Source: Phyllobacterium myrsinacearum (GTDB lineage Bacteria > Pseudomonadota > Alphaproteobacteria > Rhizobiales > Rhizobiaceae). Taken from it: a stretch of DNA of 64,000 nt. The stretch spans positions 558,001 to 622,000 of the forward strand of contig NZ_PVBT01000003.1 in the NCBI RefSeq assembly GCF_002980555.1, in the 5' to 3' direction. A model generated the notes under the pieces. That model saw nothing but the letters and a program-made list of their open reading frames with translations, had not been told where the DNA came from and did no database searches. How positions within the stretch are numbered: the stretch's first letter is position 1; the number at the start of each line of letters is the position of its first letter. Below, piece by piece: positions 62,930 to 64,000 of the stretch. A program made the translations under genes and the position numbers.

Positions 62930-63952
62930 TCAGTTGTCCCTGCGGCGGGCGACGTTATCGCTAAGCCTGGCGAGCGTTTCACGCATGGATTTCTGTTCTT
63001 CGGCCTGTTTTTCCACCCAGTCGCGCATCATCTGCTGTTCGGAGCGCATGTTCTTGACCAGACCCTGGATGCCTTCGGCCAGGCTTGCGAGCGCTGCGGT
63101 CGTGCGCTGGCTGGAGCCGCCCGTTTCCTGGATGTTCTGCAGCCGTTCGGAGAGCGAGCGCAGCTCGTCCGTGGTGCCGCTGTTAAGACCATCGAGCGCA
63201 TGCAGGTCCGATCCAAGATCGGTGACGCTGGACAGCCAGTTTTCCAGCTCGGTGTAGAAGCGGTTCTGGGCGCGGCCCGCCTGCAGATCGAGAAAACCGA
63301 GGACAAGCGAACCGGAAAGGCCGAACAGCGACGACGAGAATGCCGTGCCCATGCCCTTGAGCGGCGATTGCAGGCCGGCCTTGAGCGCATCGAGAACACC
63401 ATTCGCATCGCCCGCACGCGGATCGAGCGACTGGATGGTCTGGCCGATGGAGCCGATGGTTTCCAGAAGACCCCAGAACGTGCCGAGCAGGCCGAGGAAC
63501 ACCAGGAGGCCGATGAGATAGCGCGAGACATCGCGCGTTTCATCGAGCCGCGTGGCGATGGAGTCGAGCATGGAGCGCATGGCATTGGTCGACAGCGCCA
63601 TGGACTGGCGCCGTCCGATCAGGGCACGCATGGGAGCAAGCATGACCGGCTTGGTGTTGGGATCGGAATTGCCGCGGCGGAAGGAATTGACCCAGCGCAC
63701 CTCGGGAAAGAGCCGGATGACCTGACCGAAGGCGAGGAGAATGCCGACGACCAAAACGCCGATGATCAGGCCGTTGAGGCCGGGATTTGTGGTGAAGAAC
63801 ACGGAAATCTGGCGAAAGAGAATAGCGGCGAGAAAGGCGACGATGGCCAGGAAGATCGCCATCGACAAAAGCACAAGCCGCGGGCTGGAAAGCCGGTACG
63901 GGTCATAATCGTCACCGTCCATGACCCGGCGGGTTGAACTGAAATCAGCCAT
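62930..63952 (-). CDS. MotA/TolQ/ExbB-type proton channel protein
   Basis: A 340-residue protein with hydrophobic segments at about 27-45, 60-85 and 145-165 and a region around residue 200 (LKGMGTAFSSSLFGLSGSLVLGFLD), a signature of the MotA/TolQ/ExbB fold. A cytoplasmic loop and C-terminal coiled coil (RSLSERLQNIQ) are predicted. The start at ATG 63952 has GGAGACGATGCA. Together with the OmpA-like gene it predicts an ion-driven complex bridging the inner membrane and cell wall. No flagellar genes are nearby. Confidence 0.86.
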   Translation of the reverse strand: MADFSSTRRVMDGDDYDPYRLSSPRLVLLSMAIFLAIVAFLAAILFRQISVFFTTNPGLNGLIIGVLVVGILLAFGQVIRLFPEVRWVNSFRRGNSDPNTKPVMLAPMRALIGRRQSMALSTNAMRSMLDSIATRLDETRDVSRYLIGLLVFLGLLGTFWGLLETIGSIGQTIQSLDPRAGDANGVLDALKAGLQSPLKGMGTAFSSSLFGLSGSLVLGFLDLQAGRAQNRFYTELENWLSSVTDLGSDLHALDGLNSGTTDELRSLSERLQNIQETGGSSQRTTAALASLAEGIQGLVKNMRSEQQMMRDWVEKQAEEQKSMRETLARLSDNVARRRDN

Positions 63953-64000
63953 TGCATCGTCTCCGCATTCGCCACGCGCCAAGCAACCTCGTTCGCGTCA

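Overview
The window is a continuous piece of chromosome from an alphaproteobacterium of the order Rhizobiales (Hyphomicrobiales), most like the Brucellaceae/Phyllobacteriaceae. This is inferred from gene content and order: many Rhizobiales-typical DUF families (DUF1013/TrcR, DUF1127, DUF1192, DUF1244, DUF2312/GapR, DUF4164, DUF465), a tkt-gap-pgk-fba run next to zapA, 6S RNA ahead of 5-formyltetrahydrofolate cyclo-ligase, and high GC. I see no rRNA, tRNA, CRISPR array, prophage or complete insertion sequence. It reads as core genome with small accessory patches.

Layout. 1-4.7 kb: TPP-riboswitch-controlled thiamine ABC transporter thiB-thiP-thiQ (minus) and, after a small membrane protein, a thiamine diphosphokinase. 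4.8-5.6 kb: two tandem glycine-zipper lipoproteins, each with its own terminator. 5.7-15.3 kb: uup, zapA, a DUF4164 protein, then transketolase, GAPDH, phosphoglycerate kinase (with an inverted pair of RIME-like palindromes before it), class I aldolase and an SGNH hydrolase. 15.4-26.6 kb: propionate-CoA ligase, DUF1127 protein, DJ-1/PfpI protein with a YafY/WYL regulator, GNAT, TrcR, a secreted phytase-esterase-like protein, quinone oxidoreductase, an MFS transporter, an ArsR regulator and two divergent YdcH-like proteins. 26.6-33.2 kb: purE-purK followed by a nested palindromic element, cysteine-less L36, a TPR protein, DUF1036-pyk, N-formylglutamate amidohydrolase, DUF1244 and GapR.

33.2-43.6 kb is the most accessory part. 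It holds a TetR regulator with two matched palindromic operators driving two small membrane proteins, an MHS-type MFS transporter, a GntR/FCD regulator overlapping a NimT/CynX-type MFS gene, and a tightly packed operon of ECF sigma factor, anti-sigma-like protein, Spy-like periplasmic protein, DUF1800 and DUF1501. A frameshifted EF-hand gene lies just upstream of that sigma factor. 43.8-50.2 kb: a Pho-boxed pstSCAB-phoU-phoB operon without phoR. 50.2-64 kb: VWA/MoxR pair, 6S RNA, 5-FTHF cyclo-ligase, YmdB-like phosphoesterase, TerC, BioY, YebC, GNAT, L31, an MsbA-like exporter, an FAD dehydrogenase, DUF1304, and a MotA/TolQ-like plus OmpA-like pair.

How the genes fit together: thiamine uptake and pyrophosphorylation supply TPP, the cofactor of the neighbouring transketolase. 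Central carbon metabolism (tkt, gap, pgk, fba, pyk) is spread over the left half. Phosphate homeostasis is a single self-contained operon. The best candidates for something under-described are the ECF sigma/DUF1800/DUF1501 operon with its EF-hand remnant, the nested palindromic element abutting purK, and the long hairpin after gapR.
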